A stretch of DNA of 64,000 nt from Nemertoderma westbladi (taxonomy: Eukaryota; Xenacoelomorpha; Nemertodermatida; Nemertodermatidae), in assembly GCA_032718475.1 (NCBI GenBank), contig JAUCBJ010007936.1:1-64000 (forward strand), in the 5' to 3' direction. Under the pieces are notes generated by a model. It saw only the letters and a program-made list of their open reading frames with translations, was not told the DNA's origin and searched no databases. Both the position numbers and the translations under genes were made by a program. Each line of letters starts with the position of its first letter. Within the stretch, counting starts at the first letter, position 1. Positions 10,117 to 21,108 of this stretch are shown piece after piece.

Positions 10117-12014
10117 AGTGTACGTATCACCCTTATAATTATTATTGTGTTCTAAAATGATAAAGTAAATGTACATATATATTCAATATTCTACTTTTAA
10201 TTACTATGAGTGCAATCATATATAGACGGAAGAGAAATAAATAAATTGAAATTGGTCTGGCGGCCTAATAAGGAACCGACCTTTTATTACATGAAAATGT
10301 ATTTAACTGGTATTAGACTTGGTATGGAAAAATCTTGCAATTGAAAGTTTTACATGCAAGGTATGTGCAGTAAATATCTATGTGAGGGTATAGTGACTGG
10401 GCTATGTTTGTCCAGATGTTTAACATATTTTATTTACCAAAATTCTAGCAGCAGAATGGCACAGTAGAGAAAACTAAAGCAAATTCCCACTGGGTTGACT
10501 GAATGATGTCTTTAATAATAGTTTGCCAAGGATAATGTACTGTAGTTGGGTCCACCCCATTGAACAGCTTTACTTACATTCTGATAGAGAGTAATCCCAG
10601 CTCTTAATTGCCATTAACCTATAAAACATTTGAATATTAGTAGTATCCTGGGGTAAACATATGAGTAAATTTGGCAAAGTGTTTTAGGTAGCTGGGCCAT
10701 TTTGAACAGCATTAATAGGCCCTTTGGACTATAATAAATATCACCTTCCTAAAGCCAACAGTGTTCAAAATTGGGAGTTAATGTGGCACCCCCTTGACTT
10801 TCAGGTAACAGCTAAGAAAAATGAGTTTTTCAGGTTGCTTCTTGTATTTTATATTTAAAATTCCATACTATAAAAAGCTGACATTGAATTGAAACATTAT
10901 AAATAGCACCAATCGATTCAGCATATGTGAAATACCTATGGAAGTTTTTTTATTATGTTCATTGTCGAAGTTGTAGCCTAAAGGCGATTATAATGAATGG
11001 GCCCTGCTAGCGGCCCTGGACTCTGGCTGTGCCAGTCCTTTAGTAGAGTTATTCATGGTAGTGTGTTTGTCATATATTTTCCTGGAGGGGCTGACCTCAA
11101 CGTTTGGTGACTGACTGCCCAATCAAGTCACTGAAGCAATCTTTCCATTTCTGAAAAAAACGTTCTTTAGGGCTATCGGCTTTTAGGCATCCCTTAGCAC
11201 ACACAACTTTACCGTTCAAATACATAACTTACAGTTTGCCAGGTAAGTCTTGATGTGAGCAGTTGAGTTGTTATTGCTTCAATTGAAATACACAAACCAA
11301 TCAGATATGCATATGTTGCCTAAAATACAGAAACCAGTCACAATCATCTTATCTATCATGTAAACTCGTCCACATGCCTGCCTATCATTATATAAGATAC
11401 AAACAAACCCATCACATTACGCATTAGTTTTCACTGAATTCATGATAGCGAGAGTTAAAAAGTGCTGGTATTTTCATCAGAGATGGGAAATCACTTATTG
11501 CAATCATGTAAATATAATACTGCTTAGTTAGGGCGTTATTTTAATTACATGCACTTGTATTTCTGCAGTCAAAATATAAAATCTGCAGTGCTATCTAGTA
11601 ATCCGGTGATCCCCAAGATAATTTGTATATAGTTGATGTTTTGTATAACTTTTAATTTTAATAACCTGAAATTTTATTTCAAAACATACTAACCAAAGTT
11701 AGGTCAGCTTTGAATAAAACTATTACAGAGTAACATTACATAGTCAGTTTCGGAATGTACTGAATGAATATTTTTCAGACTTAGTCGGTTTTGGGAAATA
11801 ATTATCTTCCAAGCACTTCATTTTCATTGGCTGATACTATGATAGAAAGATGCAGCTTGAAACTCCGATTCTAGTGATATCCATAACGTATTTTTGATCA
11901 AAATTTCCGATTTTGGAATGAGAGGGCCGCTGTACCGTCCAGATACATAATTTACTGTCTACCAGGTAAGTATTGACTGTTGTTGGGATTTTTTGCATTT
12001 TGCCCTATATGCAC
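10117..12014. other. non-coding, no recognised feature
   Basis: Nearly 2 kb without a supported gene, RNA or repeat. All frames are broken by frequent stops. Confidence 0.4.
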
Positions 12015-13473
12015 TTTTCCACCACATTCGCATTTACGTACACTGTGTCCTTCTCAGGGATATGGCAACTTAGCTTCTTCTGGCTGGTGGAGTAAAAAAA
12101 AAGATTGATGATCAACCTTGGGAGTTAGAAATTCACTCTCTCTCCCTGCCATATAGGAATCAAATGAATTTGAAATGCTGTTGATTAGGGTTTATGCAGT
12201 ACAAAGAAATATATTATATGAGAGAATGAATGAACAAAGCATAAAAAATAATTTATTCTTGGTCAATCAGCAGAAACTTGTACTGTTGTGGACATAACAT
12301 GTGTTCCGTCCAGGTTGATTATAAAGCATCTATCAAACAATATTTATCCACTTCGATTCACTGTTGTGCTATTCCCTTTTAAAATATATTATTTAGATTT
12401 TTTATGTCTGCCAGGGAGAATATTGTAGAATATTCTAGAAAGTAAAAGACTGTCAAATTTCAAAAATGTAATCATTAGTTCCGTATGCAAACAAGTAGCC
12501 GAACCAACCAAGGTCATTGACATGATGATTCCTGTTCCCACTTAGTAAGTTTGATTAACGAGGCCGTTTAAATGGACAGTTTGCGTGGCTCATACCCATC
12601 CATATCTTGTAACTGGCCAGTTCGGTATTTTTTCTCAACATTGTTGCTTTCAACATTATCTTATTACTATTGTAAGGTGGAATATGATGGATACGATATC
12701 AAACCCATTACAAAGCACCATGAATGGATTGCCAACCATAGTAGTAGTAATCAAACCAAGACTGTGCACAAACACCTTCCCTGCACAAATGGATGATACA
12801 GAAAATGAGGAAAAAGACACATTACTGTGAAACTTTGTTTTTTATACCACAGCAAGCTGCTTTTAATTCTAAGTATCGTTTGGTTAGAATTACCTTCCAC
12901 TGTGTAGAGCCTTATTAGCAGTGCGTACCCGAACTCCAATTGATCTGTGTTTAACCGCGGTGGGTATTAAACCACTAGATTCAATAATTAGTACAGCCAG
13001 GAAAAATTCCATGTCCAAAATATTAAAATAAGTTGACACGGATGTCCAGATCTATGAGCTCTGCAAGAATGAAAATTCACTTGGCTATAAAATTCTGGCT
13101 GAGTCCCTGACTTCAGATACTGATCCATTCCTACCGTTAAGGCAAAAGTTATATCCAAGCCTACTACTGCAACAAAATTCATAACGTATAGAGAAACAAT
13201 GAATCTAGGTCTGGTACCACATGATTTATATTTTCGTAATGATTTACAAAGTCAGAGTGTGTTTCACTCGAGTGCGCCTAATGTCACACTTCCTGCAGAT
13301 CGAAAAGGGTAGATGGAGTAGACAGAGACATTCATTCTTACATACAATTTACTGATTGTGCTTGTTACATTATTTATATACTTTTAACTGTCTGTTGGGG
13401 GGTTTTAAAGAATTAATTAAAGGCGGAGCGAGCCGCAAATCACTCACTACTACTACTACTACTGTCAGTTGTT

Positions 13474-13924
13474 GGGTATTGTCTGATAATTTTATAGAAG
13501 TAAAAGTGTCTGAGTCTGTACACCCAGATATCCCCATTGGCAATATCTCATTTGCAGAAGTGAAGGCTGCTGCAAAGAGCATTAAGACCAATCGTGCCAG
13601 TGGAGTAGATGGTGCCCACCCCCCTGAGGTCTTTAAAATATCTGAGTGTTTAAAGCTCATATATCCCATCATAGTAGACATGTACAGAACAATAAGAATC
13701 CAACAAGAAATAAAAACAAATAAGTTGGTGCCAGTTCCCAAGAAGGGCAATCTTTTCAGGGAATCTCATTGATCTCGATTGCTGCAATATAATAGATACA
13801 ATAGGATTATATTAAATCGCATCAGGGATCCCAACTGGGCTCCGTGGAAATCAGAATGGGTTCCATAAAGGTCGTGGGACCATGGAGCCCATTTTGCATT
13901 TATAAGGATAATTGAAGAGTTATC
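13474..13924 (+). pseudogene. 5'-truncated RTE-like LINE fragment (copy A)
   Basis: Encodes the segment FIEVKVSESV, then FAEVKAAAKSIKTNRASGVDG, EVFKI and LVPVPKKGN, matching residues upstream of the RT core in the LINE at 38523-40673. It is then frameshifted and internally deleted. The same insertion is present in copy B (42986), so it predates the segmental duplication. A possible target duplication, CTGTCAGTTGT, lies at its 5' junction and recurs after the end of copy B. Confidence 0.8.
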
Positions 13925-14188
13925 ACTACTACTACTGCTAGGATCGGCATGCTGCATTGCAGCTGCATTTTTAAGAATGCTGTGCTGGCTTGTCGACAAA
14001 ATTGCACCACCACAACTCCCTATCACCCATGACATTTGCATGATCCTCCGCATCTTCAAGGCCAGTGTACTTTAAGATGCATCTCAAGAAAGTCATGGGC
14101 TGTCCACCATGCTTATTCATTCCATGAGGCTGCCAAAGCACAAGATTATGCACTGGCTGGTCCTCACAGTGAAAGCAATTTTCAAAAA
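13925..14188 (-). mobile_element. 3' end of an RTE-like LINE nested in another LINE copy
   Basis: A minus-strand LINE 3' terminus (ORF end matching MGDRELW...FVDKPAQHS, then the terminal GCAGCTGCAATGCAGC segment and a triplet tail) sits inside the plus-strand LINE fragment. The direct repeat GAAGAGTTATC flanks it (13914-13924 and 14189-14199) and is a clear target-site duplication, which shows 5'-truncated target-primed insertion. The host LINE sequence resumes on the far side. Confidence 0.85.
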
Positions 14189-14210
14189 GAAGAGTTATCA
14201 AAAAAAGAAA

Positions 14211-14452
14211 CGTTGGCCAAGTAGGGTAGGGTTGAGCACAGTGGCAGCATATGATGGTATTGACAGATGGGAGGCCATGAGGAGGTAAATTGCAGGCATA
14301 GAAGGTATCAGATAGTGTTTCCAGTTCTATCTTTTACCTGAACCGCTAGCTGAATGGTTAGAGCATCAGACTTCCAACCCGGAGGTCACCAGTTCGATCT
14401 GACCTGGACGTCATTGCCGACTTTGCAAAAGCTGTGCCCAACAAAAAGTTAT
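14211..14452 (+). mobile_element. tRNA-like SINE insertion
   Basis: The insert interrupts the plus-strand LINE, with ATCAAAAAA.GAAA on both sides (about 14197-14210 and 14453-14466) as a likely target duplication. Its second half carries a tRNA-like head: A-box-like AGCTGAATGGTTAGAGC at about 14348 and B-box-like CAGTTCGATCTG. The anticodon and T arms do not fold well enough for a working tRNA. It is absent from copy B at 43 kb. Confidence 0.65.
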
Positions 14453-14565
14453 ATCAAAAAAGAAAGACAGGCATCTGGGTGTGGGGCGAGCCACGAAGTG
14501 AGTGAGCCTTAGCGTAGTGGTACCATTAATCAACCTGTCGTTCTGTTGTGTTCAATTTTATATGT

Positions 14566-14693
14566 AGATTTTACATGTTGGTGGCCATTTTGCTGATGTA
14601 TGAAATGAAACCAGGTTGGTGTCAGAATCTACTGGAAACATTCTTTCCAATTGTTGTAGAAGAGCGTGGTTGGTCGAAGACTCAAATTGGTGA
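14566..14693 (+). pseudogene. SLC18B1-like transporter pseudogene fragment
   Basis: About 125 bp match the first transmembrane region of the intact transporters: FYMLVAILLMYEM, then PGWCQNLLETFFPIVVEE and RGWSKTQIG, after which similarity stops. There is one substitution (YQMIP to YEMKP) but no stop inside. It has no start codon or downstream gene body, so it is a truncated duplicate, 500 bp upstream of intact copy 2. Confidence 0.85.
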
Positions 14694-15191
14694 CTCACAA
14701 ACTCAAAACTAAATGTCTATAAGATATTGTAAAAATTAACAAAGGTAACAAGAAAATAATATATTTCTTTATAAATGCTAATTTTTACTCATTACTACAT
14801 TTTACATTTCAATCAATTTACTTAGGTTAATTTACAATAAGTTGAGTAAATATATTTATTTAGGTATTTAGGTATATTCTGTCTTCAATGGTGTCATTAA
14901 AAATAAACTTTAATTAGATATAATTGTATAATTAATAATGTGTAACTGTTAAAAAATTTTATAATATTTTCCGGAAATATCGAGTTACCATAGAAAATAA
15001 TAATAAACAGATAGATTCTACAAATTTATGGTTCAATAGCTTGCATATATTTTATTACATACCTAACATCCTGAGTCAATTTGATATATTGAAATGAAAA
15101 TGTACACACATGATAAAATCTTACTCATAAAGTCTGTAGAAATACTTGCAATACTATATGAAGTACTTAATTCAATTTGAAGTAGTACAAG
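14694..15191. other. upstream flank of transporter copy 2
   Basis: AT-rich, non-coding. The last ~25 bp (CTTAATTCAATTTGAAGTAG and then TACAAGATG) resemble the sequence just upstream of the other two transporter start codons. Confidence 0.5.
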
Positions 15192-16502
15192 ATGCCAGCA
15201 GGAGCAAGTTCCTTTATATCATGTGATGAAACAAATACTAATCAGAATAGCCATCGAAAGGGCTGGCGACTTTACATGTTGGTGGCCATTTTGTTAATGT
15301 ATCAAATGATACCAGGTTGGTGTCAGAATCTACTGGAAACATTTTTCCCAATTGTTGTAGAAGAGCGTGGTTGGTCGAAGACCCTGATTGGTGCATTATT
15401 GGCAATGTTTTCTATTGTCAGACTTATAATATACATTAGTTGCCCTCATTATATCAACAATTGGGGAACTCGTATCTCCTTGGGTCTATTTGGCATTATT
15501 GGTGCTGTTTCACAGTTGGCATTCGGATTTGTAGGATACATTCCAAAAGACAACAATGGATTATATATATTTGCTTGTTTTTCTCTACGCACCTTAGAAG
15601 CAGTTGGACTCAACATCAGTTTTATGTATTCATACAGTCTATTGATGGAATTGTGGCCTGCACAAAGAACTTTATTAGCTAGTTTAGCTATTGTTTGTAG
15701 CTCTGTGGGAGTTATGGTTTCACCAGTTTTTGGTTCAACCATATTTGTTTCATTGGGATTTGAGTTCCCATTTATAATATCGGGTTTGATGTTTCTTAGT
15801 ATAGTCCTTTACTGCTGGATGGAGTCACCATCATATATTTACGACAGATCTGAATCGAAAGATAGACCAACTTACCTCGTGCTTCTGAGAAATCCAGCAA
15901 TTACTCTTATATTTATTTTAAATATATATTCCAGAATACTCACATCCTTTATCATTGCGAACTATGCTGCTTACATTCACCACAACTACAATGTCAACCA
16001 GTACAATATTGGACGTATCTATATGATTTATCCAGGTCTTTATGCTTCTACTAGTCTAATAATGTCATTAATGATGAAGAAATTGAAGACCATTATACCA
16101 ACTGTATTTGGTGCAATGTTACTAACAGTGTCAATGCAACTAATCGGTCCTACAGAGCTATTGGGTTTACGTCATGTTCTCGCCATCTCTATCACTGGAT
16201 GTGCTCTCCTTGGATTCGGTAATGGACTAAACGAAACACCTGGGGTGGAAACACAAACACAATTGACCATTAATATTTGTGGCTATCGCGATAATGTTGA
16301 TACAAGATCACTTCTCCAACAAATGTTTAGAATTTCACTCTCTATTGGTGCTATCACAGGTCCTGTTCTTGGTGGATTCTTCAACGATTACTTTGGTATG
16401 GAAGTTGCTTCCTCGCTTCTCAGTTTGTTTGGGTTACCATTTATCTTCGGTCTGATTGCTCTGTTCGCTTTAAGATGTCGGGTTAGTGAGATGTTATATT
16501 GA
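15192..16502 (+). CDS. MFS transporter, SLC18B1-like (copy 2), single exon
   Basis: A 436-aa 12-TM major facilitator protein, closely related along its whole length to copies 1 and 3 and with no stop, frameshift or intron. Shared marks include MYQMIPGWCQNLLETFF in TM1, GWSKTLIGALLAMFS, EAVGLNISFMYSYSLLMELW, GFEFPFIISGLMFL, the central loop with ESKDRPTYL, and SIGAITGPVLGGFFNDYFG. It differs from copy 1 by a shorter N terminus and by changes in TM5 (IVCSSVGVMVSPVFG) and the segment around GLNETPGVETQ, positions that could affect the transport path. The start ATG lies in the conserved TACAAGATG. Its likely role is transport of a small organic solute in a vesicular or plasma membrane. Family known, substrate unknown. 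Confidence 0.85.
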   Translation: MPAGASSFISCDETNTNQNSHRKGWRLYMLVAILLMYQMIPGWCQNLLETFFPIVVEERGWSKTLIGALLAMFSIVRLIIYISCPHYINNWGTRISLGLFGIIGAVSQLAFGFVGYIPKDNNGLYIFACFSLRTLEAVGLNISFMYSYSLLMELWPAQRTLLASLAIVCSSVGVMVSPVFGSTIFVSLGFEFPFIISGLMFLSIVLYCWMESPSYIYDRSESKDRPTYLVLLRNPAITLIFILNIYSRILTSFIIANYAAYIHHNYNVNQYNIGRIYMIYPGLYASTSLIMSLMMKKLKTIIPTVFGAMLLTVSMQLIGPTELLGLRHVLAISITGCALLGFGNGLNETPGVETQTQLTINICGYRDNVDTRSLLQQMFRISLSIGAITGPVLGGFFNDYFGMEVASSLLSLFGLPFIFGLIALFALRCRVSEMLY

Positions 16503-16974
16503 CAGACAAGTAGATAAATAAATCCACTGTGAATGAAGCATTTGGGCAACCCATTACATTTGTTGTCTAGTCTATATGTTTTTGGTAATGGTATTTTGTC
16601 AATTTATTTTAGTTTTGTGTTTAAATATAACATACAGATAATGCTGTAGGTAGAACATGGGAATTGAATTGGAGTTAGTCAAATGGTATTAACGGTACAT
16701 GTAGACCAGTACAAACAATAATAACACTATTGGCATGTTTGACAATTTATAGAATAACATAGCCCAGTTTAGTAATGTGCAGGTGCTTATTGTGGTTGAG
16801 TTTAATGCAAAAACTGCTACTTTACCTGATTACATAGTTTTGGATGAATGTGCCAATATGGTCTAAATGGGCTTTTGACATATGATTATGTATTTGATAT
16901 TTATGAATTTACTAATGTAATTTACTAATGTATTTTAATATTTAATGTTCAGTGTTAGTCAGTGTTAATGTTCA
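16503..16974. other. 3' flank of transporter copy 2
   Basis: The first ~120 bp resemble the 3' flanks of copies 1 and 3. No gene was recognised in the rest. Confidence 0.45.
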
Positions 16975-17756
16975 TGGTTGCGTTGGATCAAAAGGAGTTA
17001 GAGAGGCAGTTAGAGGAGGGAACTGCATTGTTAGAAAGGGAAAGGGAGTTAGCGAGAGAGTGTAAAGAGAGGGCCGAGAAAGTGGTGAGAGTGTAGAGAG
17101 AGGGCTGAGAGGGAAGCAGACGAGTATCAAGAGAGGGCTGCGAGGGAAGCAAACAGGCATAGAGAAAGGGTCGAGATAGAAGTGAACGAGTGTAAAGAGC
17201 GAGACGCTAGAGAACCAAAGTTAGCTGATCAGAGTATTAGAGAGGATAGGGAAAGATAGATGGCCGGTAAAAGAATGCGGGATGATATGCATACCTGGTT
17301 GAGGGGGTTAATGCAGTATCAGGCGAAACAAAAGCACTGATTAAAACTGGCAAAATTGGGTTTATCAGAGAGTGAGGCTGGTTCAGGTGTATTTTTGAGG
17401 AACCAGGGGTTATGGAAACCTTTGTTAATACACCACTTACTTGGACCAGACAGCAAACACAAGACTGGAGTAACCGGATGGATGGGGGGGGGGGGGGGGG
17501 GGGGGGGTGTAACGACATTACGTTTAATGATAATGTTAATATTAATAATACCGTACTTGATATTCCTAATACTAACAAGGGTACTTTTCTTAAAGGAATT
17601 AATGTTTTAATTGTTTTAATAAATAACGATAGTATTAATACTGGTGCAATAAATAATTCAAATAATATAGGGAATAACGGTGAACAAAATAATTTAGATA
17701 ATAATGGTGAACAAAATAATTTAGATAATAATTTAAATAATAACAGTATTTATATA
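16975..17756 (+). pseudogene. decayed relative of the BEL element ORF2 (coiled-coil / poly-Gly / Asn-rich)
   Basis: In order the sequence encodes a Glu/Arg/Lys-rich coiled-coil-like stretch with stops, then FVNTPLTWTRQQTQDWSNR, a 24-nt G run (17484-17507) and an Asn-rich stretch (NVNINNTVLD, later NNGEQNNLDNN repeated). This is the same order as residues about 30-300 of the ORF at 24503-25915 in the BEL element (FINTPLAGTARQTQNWCDR, G run, NVDTVDVVNIN-type Asn-rich). No LTR or pol was seen nearby, so it is an isolated, diverged fragment of a related element. Confidence 0.75.
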
Positions 17757-18774
17757 TAACAGTATTTATATTGTTATTTATAACAGTATTTTATTAGTGA
17801 TGGTCGATGTTGGTAGCTTTATCGGCCATCATAAAATTATATCGAATTAAAAACAAAAAGTATTCCATGATATTTTAGATACACAAAATGTTTTTCAAAA
17901 TTACTAAGTAAAGTAAATGTAAATTATAGTTAGGTTGTAGTGGTAATTTCAAACCCACATTAAAAGGTGAGAATCAATCGCAGTTTAGTACTCCAATAAA
18001 AGTTACAGGATGAAGCCACTCCTCCACTTCAGCCGAGAGCTGCATAAACAATGGGAGGGAATGTTTTTGGCTCATCTGTTTATTTATGGTTTAACAAAAA
18101 GGACCACTGCAGAAGGCATTAGGCACGTTGGCTATGTATGTATAGGTAGAAGGTAATCAACCAAGGGCATAGCATCTAATGGTGTGGCTGTCATCGCCCA
18201 GGTCAACAAGGATGCCCTCACTGGTACACCAGACTGGGGTCGAAAAATCGGCTACTACCGTCTTGCATTTTGTTAACTTGTTGGTGGTGATACTAGATTT
18301 GAAACAAAAATTAAATACCTACATTTTGTTCTCGAGCTACAGTATTACATAATGTTTTAAATGAGGATATTATATTGGCTCATTCTGGGGGAGTAAAAAG
18401 TTAGATATTCAACCTTGGAAGTAAGAACGGAGGTATCATCCACAAGAGTTGAGGATTAATTTACTTGCACCATCTCATGTAATATAGTCTCTTAATTCAG
18501 GTACCTGCACCCCCTAGCTTTTATATATAGCTAGGGGGGTGCTTAGTAATAAAATCAAATGATATTTGAAACAGAGCTCATTTAGCCTCTCATTCAAACT
18601 ATTTCAAACTTGAATTAGAAAATCCCTTTAATTATGGTAATTGAAGTAATTAGCTCGAAATAGTCATACATGACTTATTCAAAGAAGATATTTTGCTCTC
18701 CCTATATTAAAATGTTGCTACAGTAATTTAAATGTAGTACTTATTAATATGAGTATAATTAATATAAATATACA
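17757..18774. other. non-coding, no recognised feature
   Basis: AT-rich with no supported gene. A short perfect hairpin (CCCCCTAGC / GCTAGGGGG) sits near 18511-18538. Confidence 0.4.
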
Positions 18775-19160
18775 GTGTATATGAATTTAATAGCGGCGAG
18801 AAGGTGATTCAGATACTGGATATCAGATATGTGTATGCCAAATTTGCAATTAATTGTTTTATAATGTATTAAAATAATTCAATTAAAATGTAGAAATATA
18901 TAATGTAATTAAATCGATGTTTTGATGTTTCGGATGAATTTTCTTGACTGTTGACCAGTATAAGCCACACTAAATCCCATGGGAGACATTGAAACCTTTT
19001 TATATACTCCCCCAGAAGAGGCCAAGGCACCATTTCACAAGGTTCGCACACCAGATACGAAAATGTAACTGGCCTGGCAGGGGATCGAACCCGAGATCTC
19101 TGAGCTAAAAGCATAACACAAGGGTGAGGGCAGAACGGTATTATAATTTTTATTATTATT
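18775..19160 (-). repeat. tRNA-derived SINE family A, copy 2
   Basis: Read on the minus strand it starts at about 19160 with ATAATACCGTTCTGCCCTC, ACCCTTGTGTTATGCT and TAGCTCAGAG, then the B-box-like GGGTTCGATCCCC, GCCTCTTCTGGGGGAGTATA, CAATGTCTCCCATGGGATTTA and, after a diverged AT-rich stretch, AAATTTGGCATACACATATC and AATCACCTTCTCGCCGCTA. It is the most complete match to the copy at 37978-38340. Confidence 0.8.
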
Positions 19161-19279
19161 TTTTATTATTATTATTATATCACTGCACGTGCAGAGGATA
19201 TATGAATATGTGTGGAGAAATGTGTCGCAGATTGGAGAACTACAATGAAACAGACACCATCATAAAATAAAACACCGCC

Positions 19280-21045
19280 CCATAGGAGATAACTGTCAAG
19301 TTTCAACTTTAGCTTCAACTTCAACTTTATTGTAAATAACCTAATTTCGAGAAAATTATCACTTTCGGATATTTTACCCTCTGCAGACTGCCCTGCAGAC
19401 TGTGAATGGTGAAATGCAGATGGCGCTGCAGTTCTGTAAAGATGGAGTTTATGGTGAAGGTGAAGTAAGATGCCTGCTTGTCAAGTTTCAGCTTAAACAG
19501 ATGTAAATAACAAAATTTCGAGAAAATGTTCACTTTCAGACATTTCGCCCTCTAGCTGAAGACTGGGGAACTATAGACGACACAGCGACTCCATAAAGAT
19601 TGAGCCTATGCTGTAGTAGATACCTACCAAGTTTCAGCTGCAAGGGATTAAAAACAACCAAATGAGATCAGGTTTTCACTACCAGACAATTCACCGTCTA
19701 GCGGCAGATGGGGGATCTGTAGATGACTCTAAGACTCCGTAAAGATATAGCCTATGCTGTAATAGATGCCTACCAAGTTTCAGTCTAAATGGATAGTAAA
19801 TAGCAAAGTTAGAGAAGATGTTCACTTTCAGACATTTCGCCCTCTAGCTGAAGACTGGGAATTATAGAGGACTCAGCGACTCCGTAAAGATTGAGCCTAT
19901 GCTGTAGTAGATACCTACCAAGTTTCAGCTGAAAAGGATTAAAAACAACCAAATGAGATCAGGTTTTCACTACCAGACAATTCGCCCTCTAGCGGCAGAC
20001 AGGGGAACTTTATACGACTCTAAGACCCCGTAAAGATATAGCCTATGCTGTAATAGATGCCTACCAAGTTTCAGTCTAAATGGATAGTAAATAGCAAAGT
20101 TGGAGAAGATGTTCACTTTCAGACATTTCGCCCTCTAGCTGAAGACTGGGAATTATAGACGACTCACCGACTCCATAAAGATTGATCCTATGCTGTAGTA
20201 GATAACTACCAAGTTTCAGCTGAAAAGGATTAAAAACAACCAAACGAGATCAGGTTTTCACTACCAGACAATTCGCCCTCTAGCGGCAGATGGGGGATCT
20301 GACGATGACTCTAAGACTCATAAAGGTTCCACCTTGGTGTAGTGGTTGCATTGAATTCACATCTCCCGTAGGTCGTGGGTTCGATCCTCACATGGGCCAG
20401 GGCAGTTTTCGTTTCGGCACGAATGCTTTAAAGGGATCAGCCAGGGCGCATCTCTGCCTTGCATCCTTAAGTGGTAGCTAAATGAGTACTGGAGTTTCCT
20501 CTGGGGAGTAAAGTTCTGGGGGGACTGCACTGGAAATAAGTCGTCAGACTTTGTGCGTAATCCCTGGCCTAGCGGCCGAAGAAAATTTACTTTACTTTTA
20601 CTTTACATAAAGATAAAGCCTATGCTGTAATAGATGCCTACCAAGTTTCAGTCTAAATGGATAGTAAATAGCAAAGTTGGAGAAGATGTTCACTTTCAGA
20701 CATTTCGCCCTCTAGCTGAAGACTGGGAATTATAGATGACTCAGCGACTCCGTAAAGATTGGGCCTATGCTGTAGTAGATACCTACCAAGTCTCAGCTGA
20801 AAAGGATTAAAAACAACCAAATGAGATCAGGTTTTCACTACCAGACAATTCGCCCTCTAGCGGCAGATGGGGGAACTTTATACGACTCTAAGACCCCGTA
20901 AAGATGTAGCCTATGCTGTAATATATGCCTACCAAGTTCCAGTCTAAACGGATTGTAAATAACAAAGTTGGAGAAGGTGGTCACTTTCAGTGATTTCGCC
21001 CTCTAGCGGCAGACTGGAGAAATGCAGATTGATCTGCGTCGTCAA
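19280..21045. repeat. dimeric tandem repeat (~291-bp unit of two related ~146-bp halves)
   Basis: The segment around CACTTTCAGACATTTCGCCC recurs at 19531, 19823, 20114 and 20691. Within each unit a second half carries the related CAGACAATTCGCCCTCTAG. Both halves share a CCTATGCTGTA.TAGATGCC-type block and CTACCAAGTTTCAG. The array is a two-monomer higher-order repeat, with diverged monomers at both edges and a SINE inserted in the third unit. It ends close to the Penelope-like fragment. Confidence 0.9.
20326..20605 (+). mobile_element. tRNA-derived SINE (family B) with target-site duplication
   Basis: Inserted in the tandem array and flanked by CATAAAG at 20319-20325 and 20606-20612. The head has A-box TGGTGTAGTGGTT and B-box GGTTCGATCC. 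The body shares order and spacing with the SINE at 61187 (GGGCAG, CACGAATGCTTTAAA-like block, CTGCCTTGCATCCTTAAGTG, TAAATG). The tail is a TTTACTTT-type AT-rich repeat. Confidence 0.85.
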
Positions 21046-21108
21046 AATTTTTGAAACTCATAGATAGATAATACTCATTGTGCAGATAGATGGTACAAAC
21101 AAATCCAT

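Larger units (their letters stand above)
12015..14479. repeat. segmental duplication, copy A (partner at 41418-44003)
   Basis: The plus-strand order of blocks matches 41418-44003. Both have CAGGGATATGG, then CTTCTTCTGGCTGGTGGAGT, AATATATTATNTGAGAGAATG, TAACTGGCCAGTTCGGTAT, a segment around CACTCGAGTGCGCCTAATG, GGGGGGTTTTAAAGAATTAA, a CTACTACTACT tract, and a 5'-truncated LINE. Copy A also carries a nested LINE end (13925-14188) and a SINE-bearing insert (14211-14452) that copy B lacks. Each copy lies upstream of a transporter gene. The duplicated non-coding part holds no convincing gene. Confidence 0.85.

Noticed and set aside
12572-12830. Overlapping short ORFs in the duplicated block
   Set aside because: The corresponding sequence in copy B (about 41950-42200) has indels that break both frames, so coding constraint is not supported.
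14341-14412. tRNA gene
   Set aside because: A- and B-box-like sequences are present but the anticodon and T arms do not pair properly; it lies in a SINE-like insert with a target duplication.
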